From: an uncultured Rhodospirillales bacterium
GTDB lineage: Bacteria; Pseudomonadota; Alphaproteobacteria; Reyranellales; Reyranellaceae
Reading direction: 5' to 3'
Assembly (NCBI GenBank): GCA_945957125.1
Contig: CAMFJT010000011.1
Span: 1-53,044 of the forward strand
DNA length: 53,044 bases
Shown here: positions 1 through 21,225 of the stretch, one piece after another
Numbering within the stretch: the first letter of the stretch is position 1
Layout of the letters: every line of letters begins with the position of its first letter
Program-made: the position numbers and the translations under genes
The notes under the pieces: generated by a model
Told to the model about the DNA's origin: nothing
The model's database searches: none
What the model saw: only the letters and a program-made list of their open reading frames with translations

Positions 1-115
1 GGCCGGCATGGCGCGGCTGCGCAAACGGCGCCACGCCGTCCTTGCCCAGCGCGCGGTGCAGCAGCAGGCGCGCGTAAGGCTCCAGCGCCTCGAACGGATC
101 GATGCGCCCGCTCAC
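1..115 (-). CDS. Start of a third PKS protein (partial, leaves the window)
   Basis: Only the first 38 or so codons are present. The GTG start at 113-115 overlaps the TGA of the upstream synthase (112-114) as GTGA, so the two are almost certainly translationally coupled. The visible peptide includes the stretch FEALEPYARLLLHRALG. It resembles the helical segment at the front of the C-methyltransferase region in the 9611-19861 synthase (FDRLDAYAAHGAFVALERAG). Inference: this protein opens with a cMT region that completes the module whose KS ends the preceding protein. It is too short for any other claim. Confidence 0.6.
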   Translation of the reverse strand, partial: MSGRIDPFEALEPYARLLLHRALGKDGVAPFAQPRHAG

Positions 116-3100
116 CGCCCGGCCCCCAGGTCGCGCGCGACGGCGTCGAACAGGGCGAGCGAGGCGTTGGGCCGCGCCTTCGGGAACAGCTCGGGCAGCA
201 GCGTCTGCAGGTTGGCCTTCGTTCCGCCCGCGGCGGCCGGCCAGCAGCGGCGGCGCTCGAACGGATAGACAGGCAGCGCGATGCGCGCGAACGATCCGTC
301 GGGATAGAGCTCGGCCCAGGCCACGTCGCCGCCGTCGAGATGGCGCCGGTACACCGCCATCGCCGCGGACGGGGCGGACGGCGCGCGCGCGGGATCAGCC
401 AGCGCGGCGCGCAGGCCCGCGATGTCGCCCGCGACGAACGCCGCGCGATGGCGCAGATGCGAGCGGCCGCGCGCCAGCGTGCCGCAGAGATCGCCCGGCG
501 CGACGGTCGGATGAGCCTCGAGCCAGTCGCGCAGCGCCGCGATCTGGCGCTCCAGCGCGGCCTCGCTCGCGGCGGAGAGCACCGCGATGTGCCAGTCGCG
601 CGGCGCCGCCTCGGGCCGCGGCCGGCGCGGCGCCTCCTCGACCACGATGTGCACGTTGGTGCCGCTGAAGCCGAAGCTGCTGACCGCGCCGCGCAGCGGG
701 CCGGTCGCGAGCCACGGCCGCGCCTCGGCCGGCACGACCAGCACGCCGTCGTCGAGCGCGATGTGCTCGTTCAGCGCGCGGAAGCCCGCCATCGGCGGGA
801 TCGTGCGATGGCCGAGCGCCAGCACCAGCTTGATCAGGCCCGAGATGCCGGCGGCCGGCAGCGCGTGGCCGACATTGGCCTTGACCGAGCCGACCGCGCA
901 GGCGCCGTCGCGTCCCTCGAAGGCGCTGCGCAGCGCCTCGATCTCGATCGGGTCGCCGAGCCGCGTGCCGGTGCCGTGCAGCTCGACATAGCCGATGCTC
1001 GACGGGTCGATGGCGAAGCGCTCGTAGACGCCCTTCAGCAGCTCGGCCTGTGCCGCACCGTTGGGCGCGGTGATGCCGTTGCTCGCACCGTCCTGGTTGG
1101 TCGCCGCGCCCTTGATCAGCGCCAGGATCGTGTCGCCGTCGCGCTCGGCGTCGGCACGGCGCTTGAGCACGACCGCGGCCGCCGCCTCGCCCGGCACGAA
1201 GCCGTCGGCCGCGCCGTCGAGCGTGTGGCAGCGGCCGGTCGGCGACAGCATGCCGGCGCTGCTCGCGGCGACGTAGAAGTCGGGCGTGCTCAGCACTGCC
1301 ACGCCGCCGGCCAGCGCCATGTCCGACTCGCCGCGCAGCAGGCTCTCGCAGGCGAGCTGGAGCGCGAGCAGCGAGGACGAGCAGGCGGTGTCGATCGACA
1401 GGCACGGGCCGCGCAGGTCGAGGCGATAGGCGATGCGCGCGGCCATCATCGAGGCAGCGTTGCCGGTGAAGACCTGCGAGCTGGGGCCGTGGCCGATGCG
1501 CTGAAGCAGCGCGTCGTAGTCGCCCGCCACGGTGCCGACGAACACCCCGCAGCGCGCGTGCGCCGGATGCGGCCCGCCATAGCCCGCATCCTCCAGCGCG
1601 TGCCACGCCTCCTGCAGGAAGAGCCGCTGCTGCGGATCCATCAGCGTCGCCTCGTTGGGCGAGATGTTGAAGAACAGCGGGTCGAACGATTCCACGTCGT
1701 CGAGGAAGCCGCCGTCGGGGCATTGCGTCTTGCCCGCCACGCCGGGCGCGGGATCGTACACCGCGGCATGGTCCCAGCGGCTGGCCGGCACCGGACCGAC
1801 GCTGTCGATGCCGGCCGCGATGTTCTTCCAGAAGGCCTCGACGGTGGGCGCGCCGGGGAAGCGGCCGGACATGCCCACGACGGCGATGTCGTCGGCCCAG
1901 GCGCCGGGCCGCGCGGCCGGCGCGGGCGTCGGTGTCGCCGTTTGCGCGACCTGCACGCCGCGTCCGGTGAGATGGGCGGCGAGCTGCTTGATCGTCGGAT
2001 GGCTGAACAGGATGGTCGGCTTCAGCCGGATGTCGAAGCGCGCGTTGAGCGCGGCGATGAGATCGACGCTGATGATCGAATCGGCGCCGTAGTCGGAGAA
2101 GTTGCGGTCGGCGGCGAGCTGGTCGACGCGCATCTGCAAGGTCTCCGCGACGACCGCGCGGATCGCCTCGACCAGGCCGTCGCCGCCGGCGGGCGCGGGC
2201 GCGGCGGCGCGCGGCGCGGCCGCCTGCCCGGCGCTGTCGGCGGCGCGCGAGACGATCACCGTGTGGCGATAGCGCTCGGGCGTCGGGCCGCCGATGCCGC
2301 GCAGCTCGACCGAGGCGAAGCCCGCGTCGCGCAGCAGCGCCGACCAGCCCGGCGCATCGAGCAGCGGCGCGTGCGCCAGCCGCCGGTCGGTGAAGGCCCA
2401 CCAGCCGTCGAGCAGGCCGAAGGTCGCGGTCGCGAAGTCCGGCACCGCCGTCATCTCGTACAGCACCAGCGAGCCGCCCGGCGCGAGCAGCCGTTCCAGC
2501 CGCGCGGCGCTCTTCGCGAGATCGGCCGTGACGTGCACGACGTTGGCGGCGAGAACCACGTCGTAAGCGCGCGCCGTGTAGCCCTGTGTCTCGGGATCGC
2601 GCCCGAGATCGAGCACGTCGAAGCGCGCGAAAGGATAACGCGCGCCGAACGTCCGCTGGCCGTGCAGCGCGAAGGCGCGCGAGACATCGGTGTAGGTGTA
2701 CTCGACGTTCGCACCGCTGGCCGCGAGCGCGGCGAGCACCGACGCGCTGGTGCCGCCGGTGCCGGCACCGATCTCCAGCACGCGCACCGTCCCGCCGCCG
2801 CGCGCGGCGACCGCTTCGCGCACGGCCTGCGCCACCGCGGCGTTGCAATGGGCCGTGAGCCTGTCGCCACGATAGATGCCCTCGACCAGCGCCAGCGAGG
2901 AGCCGGGGAACATCACGTCGGTCGCCAGCGCCGCGCCGCGCAGCACCGCGTCGTAGGCATCGACGCAGGTGCGCAGCAGCGCGACGTGCGGCGCCATGTC
3001 GGGATGCGCGGCGACGAACGCCGCCTCGTCTCCACCGGTCGCAGGCGTCGCGCGCGCCAGCATCTCGGCCAGCGCGGCGTGCAGGCGGTGATGGCGCGGC

Positions 3101-6100
3101 ACGACCTGCTCGCGCGACGGCCAGCTCTTCGCCGCCCACGCGGCGACGACACCGCGAGTCAGCGCGTCGAGCGCGGCATGCTCGGCGAGGCCCTCGGTCG
3201 AGGGGTCGCTTTCGACCACGCCCAGCTCGCGCAGCACGCGCTCGTCGGCCTTGAGCACGAGGAGCTGTTCCTCCTCGCCGCCCAGCACGCGCTCGATGGC
3301 GGCGAGGCCCTCGGCGGTCGAGATCGACTGCACGCCGCGCTTCTCCAGCCGCGCGCGATAGGCCGGATCGGCGACCCGGCCGACCTCGCCCCAGAAGCCC
3401 CAGTTGATCGTGCGCACCGGGCAGCCCAGCCGCTCGGCCGCGGTCGCGGCATAGGCGTCCTTGAAGGCGCAGCCGGCGACGTAGTTGGCCTGCCCCGCAT
3501 TGGCCGCGAAGGAGTTGGCCGAGGAGAACAGCGCCAGCCAGTCGAGCGGCTCGCCCGCCAGCGCATCCACCAGATTGGTCGTGCCCGCCGTCTTGATGTC
3601 GAGCGCGGCGTGGAAGCGCGCGGCCGACATGCCGGCGATCGCCTGGTCCTGCATCACGATGGCCGAATGGATCGCGCCGGCGATCGGGCCGAGCGTGGCG
3701 CGGATCGCGGCGACGGCGCGCGCCATCTCGTCGGCGCGGCAGGCGTCGGCGGCGTAGAAGGCGACCGCCCCGCCCAGCGCGTCGATGCGCGCCTGCCGCG
3801 CGGCGTCGGGCGGCGTGCGGCCGACCAGTGCCACCTTCGCGCCGTGACGGGTGGCGATGTGCGTCGCCAGCTCGAGCCCGATGCCGCCCGCGCCGCCGAG
3901 GATCAGGTAGACGCCGTCGCGCCGGAACGCCGGCCGCGATGGCGGCAGCGTGACCGGCTGCAGCGCACGCACGACGCGCCGCCCCGCGCGCCAGGCGATC
4001 TCGCGCCCGAGCGGATCGCCCGCATCGGCGAGCGCGGCCGGCACCGCGTCCGGCCCGTCGACCAGCAGGCAGCGCACCGACCAGGAAGCGAACTCCCTGG
4101 CCGCGACCCGTGCGAGCCCCATCGCCGCGGCGATCCACGGTGGTGCCAGGTCCCGTCGTCCCGAGCGGAGCGAAGCGTAGTCGAGGGACCTGCTCATCGC
4201 GGCAGGCGTTGCATGAACAGGTCCCTCCGCTACGCCTCGCTCCGCTCGGCTCCGGTCGGGACGACGGGATTCGTCGTGCCCGATCACCGTGAGGTCGAGC
4301 GGGGCGGCGGCGGCGATGCGGCTGAGGGCCTGCAGCAGGGCGAACAGGCGGTCGAGGCTGGCGGCATCGTCGTCGCAGGCGAAGACGATGCGGGCCGGCG
4401 GCGTGCTGCCGAGCTGGCCGACGAGGGCCGGCAGCTCGGCCTTGAGCGCGGCGCGCAGCGGATGGTCGGCGGCGGCCATCAGCAGCGTCGGCCCCGGCGG
4501 CACGGCGCGCGCGGGCGCGGCCGGCTGCTCCAGCCAGACCGGCGCGAAGCACGGCGGCACGACCGCGGGCGCGGACCGCACGCGGCCGGCAAGATCGTGG
4601 AAGACGACGCACGGCCGGCCGTCGCTGTCGGCGATCACCGCGTCGAAGCGGACGATGCCGCCCTCGCCGCCGTCATCGAGCCGGCGCGCGTGGAGCCGGC
4701 AGCGCGACGGGGGCGCGCGCAGCACGTCGATCGCGCCGACCGCGAACGGCAGCACGGTGCCCGCGTCGCCGAACAGCGTCGCGGTCAGTTGCAGCGCCGC
4801 GTCGAGCAGGCCCGGATCGAGGCGATAGCCACCGAACGGGCCGGCAGAATGCGCGGTCGCGACCGCCTGCCGGTCGCCGACCGTCACGGAGTCGACGGTC
4901 CGGAAGGCCGCGCCGTAGACCAGCTCGCTCGCGGCGAGACGGGTGTAGAGCTGCTCCGCCGTCACCTGCCGACCCGTGAGCGACAGGTCAGGCATCGTGC
5001 CCGGCTCCGCCGCGACGATCCGGCCGCGTACATGGGCGACGCCGTCGCGCACGATCTCGAACGCCAGCCCGTCGGCACCGTCGCGCACGACCAGCTCGGC
5101 CTCCACGCCACCGGCCGTCGCAATCAGCGGCCGCAGCCAGGTCAGGTCGCGGACGCGGAACGTCTCGCCGCGCCCCAGCCGGCCAACGGCCTCGGCCAGT
5201 AGCGCGACGGTCGCCACGCCGGGCAAGGTCGGCTGCCCGCCGACGCGATGGTCGGCGAGGATCGCCGCTTCCGCATCGAGCGCGATCTTCCAGCGCGCCT
5301 CGGCCGCCAGCGTCGGCACGGACTCGCCGAGCAACCCCGTCGCCGCGACCGGCTGCGCGCGCGCCGGAGCGTCGGGAAGCCAGCAGCGCTCGCGCTCGAA
5401 CGGATAGGCCGGCAACGACACGCGGCGGCGCGTCTGTCCCGCGAACAGGCGGCGGAAATCGACCGCAGCGCCCTGCCCCCACAGCCGCGCCAGCGCCGCG
5501 AGATCGCGCCGCGCCACGGCGTCGGCGGCGTCCGGCACCGCGCCCGCGCGGACCTGCATCGGCGCGACCGCCGCGAGCTGGCGCAGCAGATCGGCGCGAT
5601 CGGCGACGACCAGCGCGGCACGCACTTCCATCGCCTCGCGGCCGATAGAGAGCGTGTAGGCGATGTCCGCCACGTCCAGTTCCGGCTGCGCTTCCAGCGC
5701 GGCGCGCAGGTTGCCGGCGAGCACCGTCAGCCGCTCCGCCGTGCGCGCCGAGAGCGGCACGAGCCACGGCCCCTGCCCTGCGCTCGTCTCCGGCGCCGGC
5801 GGCGCCTGCTCCAGCACGACATGGACGTTCGCCCCGCCCGCGCCGAATGAGCTCACGCCGGCACGGCGCACGCCATCGGCCGGCGCGGGCCACGGCGCGG
5901 CGGCCTCCTGCACGCGGAACGGGCCGGCCGCGAAATCGATCTTCGGGTTGCGCGGCGTGGCATGCAGCGACGGCACCAGCTCGGCATGCTCGAGCTGCAG
6001 CACCGCCTTGGTCAGGCCCGCGATCCCGGCGGCGGATTCGAGATGGCCGATGTTCGACTTGACCGAGCCGATGGCGCAGGCCGCGCCGTCGTGCCCCCCG

Positions 6101-9100
6101 CCGCCATGGCCGGCGCGGCGGAAGGCGTCGCTCAGCCCCGCGATCTCGATCGGATCGCCGAGGCTGGTGCCGGTGCCGTGACATTCGACATAGCCGATCC
6201 GGTCGGCCGACAGGCCGGCGCGGCCGAGCGCGGCCTCGATCACCTCGGCCTGGGCGCGCGGGTTGGGCACGGTGTAGCCCGAGGTCTTGCCGCCGGCATT
6301 CATCGCCGAGCCGCGGATCACGGCATGGATGCGGTCGCCGTCGGCGAGCGCGGCGGCGAGCGGCTTCAGCACCACGACACCGACGCCCTCGCCCTGCACG
6401 AAGCCGTCGCCCTCCTCGCCGAACGTGCTGTTGCGCGGGCCCTTCGACAGCATGCCGGCGCGCGACAGCTCGAGCGGCTGCTGCGGATGGAGGATCAGGC
6501 TGACGCCGCCCGCCAGCGCCGCGCCGCATTCGCCGCGGCGCAGGCTTTCGCAGGCGAGATGGATCGCCGACAGCGACGCCGAGCAGGCGGTATCGACGGC
6601 GAGGCTCGGGCCGGTGAAATCGAACAGGTAGGAGACGCGGTTGGCGATCGACCAGTGATTGGACTGCACGAGCTGGCCCGCCGCCATCGCGTCCATGCCG
6701 AGCAGGCGATAGCTGCTGTGCATGGCGCCGGCGAACACGCCGACGGCGCCGGCCGCCGCCTTCAGGCCCTGCCGCGTGGTGCCGGCATCCTCGAGCGCGG
6801 CCCACGCCGCCTCGATGAACACGCGCTGCTGCGGATCGAGCAGCCGGGCCTCGCGCGGCGTGATGCCGAAGAACAGCGGATCGAACTTGTCGGCGTCGGC
6901 GATGAAGCCGCCCCAGCGCGTGTAGGCGCGGTCCTTGCGCTCGGGATCGACATGGTCGTGCCAGTCCCATCGGTCGGCCGGCACCTCGCCGATGGCATCG
7001 CGGCCGGCGCGCAGGTTGCGCCAGAATTCGCCGATGTCCGCCGCGCCCGGATAGCGCCCCGCCATGCCGACGATGGCGATGGCGTCGTCTTTCATTGGAC
7101 CGCGCGCATTCAGCGCGCTCGTGAGCGCGCTGGACCCTTCGACTTCGCTCAGGGCAGGCGCGCGCGGTCCATCGAGTTCCGCGAGATGACCGGCCAGCCG
7201 GCGCAACGTGTTGTGCTCGAACAGCGCCGTCGTGCGCAGCGACGGGAAGCGCTGCTGCAACGCCTGGGTGATGCTGTTGACCAATAGCGAGTCGATGCCG
7301 AACGTCTCGTAGGTCGCGTCGGGGTCCAGCTCGGCGGCGTCCTGGCGCAGGATCTCGCCGACCAGGTCCTGCAGCCAGGGCAGCAGCCCGTCCGCCGCCG
7401 GCGCGGCGACGACGGCGGGCGCGGCCGCCTCGATCTGCTCGAGCTGCGACCAGTGGCGCGCCTTCTCGAACGGATAGACAGGCAGCGCGATGCGCCGGCG
7501 CGGCAGGTCGGCGAACGCGCTCTCCAGGTCGAAGGCGCGGTTGGCCATGAAGTCGCGCGCCATGTCGGCCATCGGGCCGGCGGCGGCGGGATCGAGCGGC
7601 CGGCGCGCTTCCAGCGCGGCGATGGCATCGGCCCGGTCGGCGCACAGCACGGCGAGGCGACGGTCGAAGCGCGCCCGGCCGGCCGCCAGCGTCCACGCCA
7701 CGGCGGCGAGATCGGCGTCCGGCGTGTCGCGCAGCCAGCGGGCGAGCGATGTCGCGAGGCCGTCGAGCGCGGCGGGAGTCTTCGCGCTCAACAGCAGCGC
7801 GACCGGACCGTGCGTGCGCGCCGGCGCCGGTTGCGGGGGCGCCTGCTCCAGCACGACATGCACGTTGGTGCCGCCCAGCCCGAACGCGCTCACGCCGGCG
7901 CGCCGCGGGCCGTCCGATACCCACGCCGTGCGTTCGGTGTTGACGCGGAACGGCGTGCGCTCGAGGTCGGCCTCGGGATTGGGCGTGGCGTAGTGGAGCG
8001 TCGGCGGCAGCACGCCGTGATGCACCGCGAGCGCCGCCTTGATCAGCCCGGCCACGCCGCTGGCGACATGGAGATGGCCGATGCTCGGCTTGAGCGCGCC
8101 GAGCGCGCAGCGTCGCTCGCCGAACGCCTCGCGCCTGAAGACGCGGCCGAGGGCGCGAATCTCGATCGGATCGCCGATCGGCGTGCCGGTGCCGTGCGTC
8201 TCGATATAGCCGACCGTCGCGGGATCGATGTCGGCGACGGCGAGCGCCTCGCCGACGACGCGCGCCTGGCCCTGCACGCTGGGCGCCAGGTAATCGCTCT
8301 TCTGCGCGCCGTCGTTGTTGAGCGCCGAGCCGCGGATCACGGCATAGACGGTGTCGCCGTCGGCCAGCGCCTGGGCGAGCGGCTTCAGCACCACGATGCC
8401 GACGCCGTTGCCCGGCACCGCGCCGTCGGCGGTCGCGTCGAAGGCGCGGCATTCGCCGGTCGGCGACAGCATCAGCCCGGGCTGGTGGCGGTAGCCGCCC
8501 TGCGGCAGCGCGATCGACGCGCCGCCGGCGATCGCCATGTCGCACTGGCCGCTCAGCAGCCCCTCGACCGCGGCATGGATCGCCGCCAGCGAGCCGGACG
8601 AGGCCGACTGGATCATCATGCTCGGGCCGGTGAGGTCGAGCTTGTAGGCGATGCGCGAGGCCGCGTAGTCCTTGTCGCGCGAGGTCAGCGCGAAGAAGCT
8701 GTCGGCGAGGTCGCCGTCGGTCTTCGGCCGGTAGCTGCTCTGGGTGATCGAGATGTAGGTCCCGACCGTGCCGTCGACCGTGCCCGGCGCGTGGCCGGCA
8801 TGCTCCATCGCGTGCCACGCCACCTCGAGCAGCAGGCGCTGCTGCGGATCGAGCCCCTCCGCGCGCGCCGGCGGATAGCCGAAGAACTTCGCATCGAACT
8901 CCGCCACGCCGTCGAGCACGCCGAACGCGCGCATGAAGCGCGGATCGGCGATCTCCCGCGCCGAGAACCCCGCCGCCTGCAACTCCGCCTCGCCCGTCCG
9001 CCGTATCGCGCACACCCCCTCGAGCAGGTTGCGCCAATACGCGTCGACATCCGCCGCACCCGGCAACCGCACAGCCATGCCGATGATCGCGATCCCCTGC

Positions 9101-9123
9101 GGGGCGGTGTCGGAGTCACGCAT
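112..9123 (-). CDS. trans-AT polyketide synthase, KS(Ser)-ACP-KS-DH-KR-cMT-ACP-KS
   Basis: A 3003-residue modular synthase with no acyltransferase domain, so malonyl units must come from a trans AT. Domains by rough residue: KS 10-430 with active-site Cys replaced by Ser (S175, codon 8599-8601), though HGTGT and KPSIGH are kept; ACP near 614 (GIDSLL); KS 680-1100 (DTACSAS, HGTGT); DH 1270-1515 ([10 protein letters not shown], partner DAALQ); KR 1730-1915 (GGAGGIG, SSANSF, QANY); cMT 2107-2280 (LEIGAGTGG); ACP near 2350 (GADSII); KS 2408-2840 (DTACSSS, HGTGT). It ends on a KS, so its last module is split with the next gene. The start is set at the ATG at 9121-9123, which has AGGA upstream and directly precedes the KS. 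A frame extension to 9213 reads through a palindromic repeat and is unlikely. Two palindromic repeats lie in frame within the gene. It is probably cotranscribed with the upstream synthase. Confidence 0.93.
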   Translation of the reverse strand: MRDSDTAPQGIAIIGMAVRLPGAADVDAYWRNLLEGVCAIRRTGEAELQAAGFSAREIADPRFMRAFGVLDGVAEFDAKFFGYPPARAEGLDPQQRLLLEVAWHAMEHAGHAPGTVDGTVGTYISITQSSYRPKTDGDLADSFFALTSRDKDYAASRIAYKLDLTGPSMMIQSASSGSLAAIHAAVEGLLSGQCDMAIAGGASIALPQGGYRHQPGLMLSPTGECRAFDATADGAVPGNGVGIVVLKPLAQALADGDTVYAVIRGSALNNDGAQKSDYLAPSVQGQARVVGEALAVADIDPATVGYIETHGTGTPIGDPIEIRALGRVFRREAFGERRCALGALKPSIGHLHVASGVAGLIKAALAVHHGVLPPTLHYATPNPEADLERTPFRVNTERTAWVSDGPRRAGVSAFGLGGTNVHVVLEQAPPQPAPARTHGPVALLLSAKTPAALDGLATSLARWLRDTPDADLAAVAWTLAAGRARFDRRLAVLCADRADAIAALEARRPLDPAAAGPMADMARDFMANRAFDLESAFADLPRRRIALPVYPFEKARHWSQLEQIEAAAPAVVAAPAADGLLPWLQDLVGEILRQDAAELDPDATYETFGIDSLLVNSITQALQQRFPSLRTTALFEHNTLRRLAGHLAELDGPRAPALSEVEGSSALTSALNARGPMKDDAIAIVGMAGRYPGAADIGEFWRNLRAGRDAIGEVPADRWDWHDHVDPERKDRAYTRWGGFIADADKFDPLFFGITPREARLLDPQQRVFIEAAWAALEDAGTTRQGLKAAAGAVGVFAGAMHSSYRLLGMDAMAAGQLVQSNHWSIANRVSYLFDFTGPSLAVDTACSASLSAIHLACESLRRGECGAALAGGVSLILHPQQPLELSRAGMLSKGPRNSTFGEEGDGFVQGEGVGVVVLKPLAAALADGDRIHAVIRGSAMNAGGKTSGYTVPNPRAQAEVIEAALGRAGLSADRIGYVECHGTGTSLGDPIEIAGLSDAFRRAGHGGGGHDGAACAIGSVKSNIGHLESAAGIAGLTKAVLQLEHAELVPSLHATPRNPKIDFAAGPFRVQEAAAPWPAPADGVRRAGVSSFGAGGANVHVVLEQAPPAPETSAGQGPWLVPLSARTAERLTVLAGNLRAALEAQPELDVADIAYTLSIGREAMEVRAALVVADRADLLRQLAAVAPMQVRAGAVPDAADAVARRDLAALARLWGQGAAVDFRRLFAGQTRRRVSLPAYPFERERCWLPDAPARAQPVAATGLLGESVPTLAAEARWKIALDAEAAILADHRVGGQPTLPGVATVALLAEAVGRLGRGETFRVRDLTWLRPLIATAGGVEAELVVRDGADGLAFEIVRDGVAHVRGRIVAAEPGTMPDLSLTGRQVTAEQLYTRLAASELVYGAAFRTVDSVTVGDRQAVATAHSAGPFGGYRLDPGLLDAALQLTATLFGDAGTVLPFAVGAIDVLRAPPSRCRLHARRLDDGGEGGIVRFDAVIADSDGRPCVVFHDLAGRVRSAPAVVPPCFAPVWLEQPAAPARAVPPGPTLLMAAADHPLRAALKAELPALVGQLGSTPPARIVFACDDDAASLDRLFALLQALSRIAAAAPLDLTVIGHDESRRPDRSRAERGVAEGPVHATPAAMSRSLDYASLRSGRRDLAPPWIAAAMGLARVAAREFASWSVRCLLVDGPDAVPAALADAGDPLGREIAWRAGRRVVRALQPVTLPPSRPAFRRDGVYLILGGAGGIGLELATHIATRHGAKVALVGRTPPDAARQARIDALGGAVAFYAADACRADEMARAVAAIRATLGPIAGAIHSAIVMQDQAIAGMSAARFHAALDIKTAGTTNLVDALAGEPLDWLALFSSANSFAANAGQANYVAGCAFKDAYAATAAERLGCPVRTINWGFWGEVGRVADPAYRARLEKRGVQSISTAEGLAAIERVLGGEEEQLLVLKADERVLRELGVVESDPSTEGLAEHAALDALTRGVVAAWAAKSWPSREQVVPRHHRLHAALAEMLARATPATGGDEAAFVAAHPDMAPHVALLRTCVDAYDAVLRGAALATDVMFPGSSLALVEGIYRGDRLTAHCNAAVAQAVREAVAARGGGTVRVLEIGAGTGGTSASVLAALAASGANVEYTYTDVSRAFALHGQRTFGARYPFARFDVLDLGRDPETQGYTARAYDVVLAANVVHVTADLAKSAARLERLLAPGGSLVLYEMTAVPDFATATFGLLDGWWAFTDRRLAHAPLLDAPGWSALLRDAGFASVELRGIGGPTPERYRHTVIVSRAADSAGQAAAPRAAAPAPAGGDGLVEAIRAVVAETLQMRVDQLAADRNFSDYGADSIISVDLIAALNARFDIRLKPTILFSHPTIKQLAAHLTGRGVQVAQTATPTPAPAARPGAWADDIAVVGMSGRFPGAPTVEAFWKNIAAGIDSVGPVPASRWDHAAVYDPAPGVAGKTQCPDGGFLDDVESFDPLFFNISPNEATLMDPQQRLFLQEAWHALEDAGYGGPHPAHARCGVFVGTVAGDYDALLQRIGHGPSSQVFTGNAASMMAARIAYRLDLRGPCLSIDTACSSSLLALQLACESLLRGESDMALAGGVAVLSTPDFYVAASSAGMLSPTGRCHTLDGAADGFVPGEAAAAVVLKRRADAERDGDTILALIKGAATNQDGASNGITAPNGAAQAELLKGVYERFAIDPSSIGYVELHGTGTRLGDPIEIEALRSAFEGRDGACAVGSVKANVGHALPAAGISGLIKLVLALGHRTIPPMAGFRALNEHIALDDGVLVVPAEARPWLATGPLRGAVSSFGFSGTNVHIVVEEAPRRPRPEAAPRDWHIAVLSAASEAALERQIAALRDWLEAHPTVAPGDLCGTLARGRSHLRHRAAFVAGDIAGLRAALADPARAPSAPSAAMAVYRRHLDGGDVAWAELYPDGSFARIALPVYPFERRRCWPAAAGGTKANLQTLLPELFPKARPNASLALFDAVARDLGAGR
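4150..4269. repeat. Palindromic repeat, family E, inside the KR region of the PKS
   Basis: A 120-bp imperfect palindrome. One arm begins TCCCGTCGTCCCGAGCGGAG and the other ends GTCGGGACGACGGGA. It is read in frame by the synthase as an Arg/Ser/Glu-rich segment ([11 protein letters not shown], then YASLRSGRR). It interrupts the structural subdomain that precedes the catalytic KR half, between [11 protein letters not shown] and [13 protein letters not shown], a surface loop in related KRs. A decayed relative may lie at 29622-29660, just after a monooxygenase gene. Confidence 0.75.
7097..7170. repeat. Palindromic repeat in the ACP-KS linker of the PKS
   Basis: A 74-bp element with outer arms GGACCGCGCGC (7097-7107) and GCGCGCGGTCC (7160-7170) and an inner GCGCGCTCGTGAGCGCGC hairpin. 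The synthase translates it as [20 protein letters not shown], between the first ACP and the second KS. The sequence looks like intergenic repeat DNA rather than a conserved docking linker. Confidence 0.7.
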
Positions 9124-9445
9124 CGACGGTGTCCTGACTGAGCGCCACGGAGTGGCGCGGTCCCAGCAATGAGCGGCCTCTTCGCTGGGACCACGCCACT
9201 CCGTGGCGCTCATCCACTTCCTGAATCATGAGCGAACCGGAGGCGCGCGGTCCGCAAGAGGATGAAGATGAGAGCGAGAAGGTCATCGTCAGGCCGAGAG
9301 GGAACTCCGCCTCGCCTGTCCGCCGTATCGCGCACACCCCGTCGAGCAGGTTGCGCCAATACGCGTCGACGTCCGCCGCACCCGGCAGCCGCACAGCCAT
9401 GCCGATGATCGCGATCCCCTGCGGGGCAGTATCGGAGTCACGCAT
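9116..9445 (-). pseudogene. Truncated duplicate of the PKS 5' end
   Basis: The second duplication unit gives a repeat ATG (9443-9445) followed by the KS opening residues ([13 protein letters not shown] through IRRTGEAE). It then fuses at 9303 to the copied 3' tail of the upstream synthase and runs on to a stop at 9116, overlapping the true gene start in another frame. About 109 codons remain and no KS catalytic motif is present, so it is a non-functional remnant. Its translation could still affect initiation at the true start 320 bp downstream. Confidence 0.7.
9140..9211. repeat. Palindromic repeat, family B, copy 1
   Basis: An inverted repeat with arms GAGCGCCACGGAGTGGCGCG and its near complement ending CACTCCGTGGCGCTC, enclosing TCCCAGC/GCTGGGA. 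It lies in the leader of the 112-9123 synthase, 17 bp upstream of its start codon, so the mRNA would carry a strong hairpin close to the initiation site. Other copies are at 9462-9533 and 48201-48270. Confidence 0.85.
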
Positions 9446-9461
9446 CGACGGTGTCCTGACT

Positions 9462-9533
9462 GAGCGCCACGGAGTGGCGCGGTCCCAGCAATGAGCGGCC
9501 TCTTCGCTGGGACCGCGCCACTCCGTGGCGCTC
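9462..9533. repeat. Palindromic repeat, family B, copy 2
   Basis: The duplicate of the 9140-9211 palindrome, carried by the second unit of the 322-bp tandem duplication. It has one change in the right arm (CCGCGCC rather than CCACGCC), which restores pairing. It lies in the spacer between the two synthase genes. Confidence 0.85.
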
Positions 9534-9610
9534 ATCCACTTCCTGAATCATGAGCGAGCCGGAGGCGCGCGGTCCGGAAGAGGATGAAGATGAGAGCGAG
9601 AAGGTCATCG

Positions 9611-19861
<10,251 letters not shown>

Positions 19862-20119
19862 GGATGATTTCTCCCTCCAATCGACGACAACGACGGGTCA
19901 CTTCAAGGCACTGCATGGCCGACAAGCGCGACGATCCGCGGCGCCGGGGAGGGGAATCGTCTCCTGTTCAGGGAACAGCAATCCAGCAAGACAGACGCGG
20001 GCCTTCCCACTCTCCTTCCCGACCGGTGGGCGCCGACGATGTACCGAACCGATCATCCCATGAGGCGAGGTTGACAGGGCGCACGATGCGAAGTCAACCT
20101 CCATGCCATCGCATCCTGA
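19862..20119. promoter_or_regulatory. Divergent promoter region with two inverted repeats
   Basis: This 258-bp spacer separates the synthase operon (minus) from the MDR reductase (plus) and must hold both promoters. It has two small palindromes. CTGTTC-AGG-GAACAG lies at 19964-19978. GAGGTTGAC (20067-20075) and GTCAACCTC (20093-20101) form a perfect 9-bp inverted repeat with a 17-bp spacer and place a TTGAC core on each strand. Either could bind a dimeric regulator. No -10 element stands out and no regulator gene is adjacent. Confidence 0.45.
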
Positions 20120-21178
20120 ATGGCTCTCGTCGAACCCGCCGAAATACTCGGCAGAACCCTGCCCGACCGCATGACGGCAGTGATGTTCGACGCACACGGC
20201 GGCGTCGACCGGATGCAGCTCCGCGACATTGCCGTTCCGACTCTCGCGCCCGACGAGGTGCTCGTCGCGATGCGCGCCGTCGCGCTGAACGGCTTCGATC
20301 CGATGGTGCTGCGCGGGCTGCCGACGCTGCCCTGCCCGCTGCCGATGGTGCCGTGCTCCGACGGCGCGGGCACGATCGTGCGGCAAGGCGCGGCGGTCGA
20401 TCCGCGGCGCTGGCCGATCGGACGACGGGTCGGGATCGTGCCGCTGCGGCCGGGCTCGGGTGTCGTCGGCGAGACGCTGCCCGGACTTGCGGCGCAATAC
20501 TGCGCCGTGCCGCAGTCGGCGCTGCTGGCGCTGCCGGACTCCCTGTCGTTCGTCGAGGCCGCCTGCCTGCCGACCGCCTACGGCACCGCCCATCACATGA
20601 TGGTGAAGCGCGCCCGCATCGCGCGGGGAGAGCGGGTGCTGATCCTCGGCGCCGCCGGCGGGGTCGGCACCGCCTGCGTCCAGCTCGCGCGCATGGCCGG
20701 CGCCGAGGTGATCGCCTGCATCGCCTCCGATGCCGCCCGCGGCAAGCTCGAGGCCCTCGGCGCCCATCATGTCGTCGACACCAGCCGGCAAGACCTGCTC
20801 GGCGAGGTGATCCGGCTGTTCGGCAAGCCGTCGATGTGGGGCGGCGGCGGCGTCGACGTCGTGGTCAACTATCTCGGCGGCGACACGTGGGGCCGCTCGC
20901 TGGCCTGCCTCGGTCGCGGCGGCCGGCTGGTGACCTGCGGCGCCAGCGCCGGCCCCGAGGTGACGACCGACCTGCGCTTCGTGTGGTCGCTGGAGATCGA
21001 GATCGTCGGCTCCAACGGCTGGGACGTTGACGACCAGCGCGCGCTCTACGCCCTCGTCGCCGAGGGCCGCCTGCGCCCCCTCGTCCACGCCGTCCGCCCC
21101 CTCGCCGACTATCCGGCCGCGCTGCAGGAGCTGATCGACGGCGGCGTCATCGGCAAGTCGGTGCTGGAACCGGGCTGA
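20120..21178 (+). CDS. Zinc-independent MDR-family NAD(P)H:quinone/enoyl reductase-like protein
   Basis: A 352-residue medium-chain dehydrogenase/reductase, the usual length for the family. The Rossmann nucleotide motif is clear (GAAGGVGTACVQLA, about residue 180). The GHE catalytic-zinc signature is replaced by CSDGAG, which places it with quinone oxidoreductase/enoyl reductase-like members rather than zinc alcohol dehydrogenases. An internal ATG at 20171 (MTAVMFDAHG) matches the usual family N-terminus and may be the true start; neither start has a strong ribosome site. It is transcribed away from the synthase operon. It could act with it as a trans enoyl reductase, but nothing in the sequence shows that. 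Confidence 0.82.
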   Translation: MALVEPAEILGRTLPDRMTAVMFDAHGGVDRMQLRDIAVPTLAPDEVLVAMRAVALNGFDPMVLRGLPTLPCPLPMVPCSDGAGTIVRQGAAVDPRRWPIGRRVGIVPLRPGSGVVGETLPGLAAQYCAVPQSALLALPDSLSFVEAACLPTAYGTAHHMMVKRARIARGERVLILGAAGGVGTACVQLARMAGAEVIACIASDAARGKLEALGAHHVVDTSRQDLLGEVIRLFGKPSMWGGGGVDVVVNYLGGDTWGRSLACLGRGGRLVTCGASAGPEVTTDLRFVWSLEIEIVGSNGWDVDDQRALYALVAEGRLRPLVHAVRPLADYPAALQELIDGGVIGKSVLEPG

Positions 21179-21225
21179 TCCCGAGCGGACGTACCTGCAT
21201 CGATGTTTTTCGCTCAGATGAGTTC

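Noticed and set aside
340-5202. Very long plus-strand reading frame opposite the synthase, and similar ones at 5962-7287, 7453-9141 and 9584-14782
   Set aside because: Arg/Ala-rich composition with no domain motifs. They are antisense shadows of GC-rich synthase codons, whose own strand has full catalytic motifs.
9124-9213. Upstream extension of the 112-9123 synthase by 30 residues
   Set aside because: The extra residues are the translation of a family-B palindrome; the ATG at 9123 has a ribosome site and directly precedes the KS.
19964-19978. CTGTTC-AGG-GAACAG as a LexA/SOS box
   Set aside because: Alphaproteobacterial LexA sites are usually direct GTTC-N7-GTTC repeats; this is an inverted repeat with a 3-base centre.
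20120-21178. MDR reductase as the trans acyltransferase or a confirmed pathway enzyme
   Set aside because: It has no acyltransferase motif; only its position links it to the synthases.
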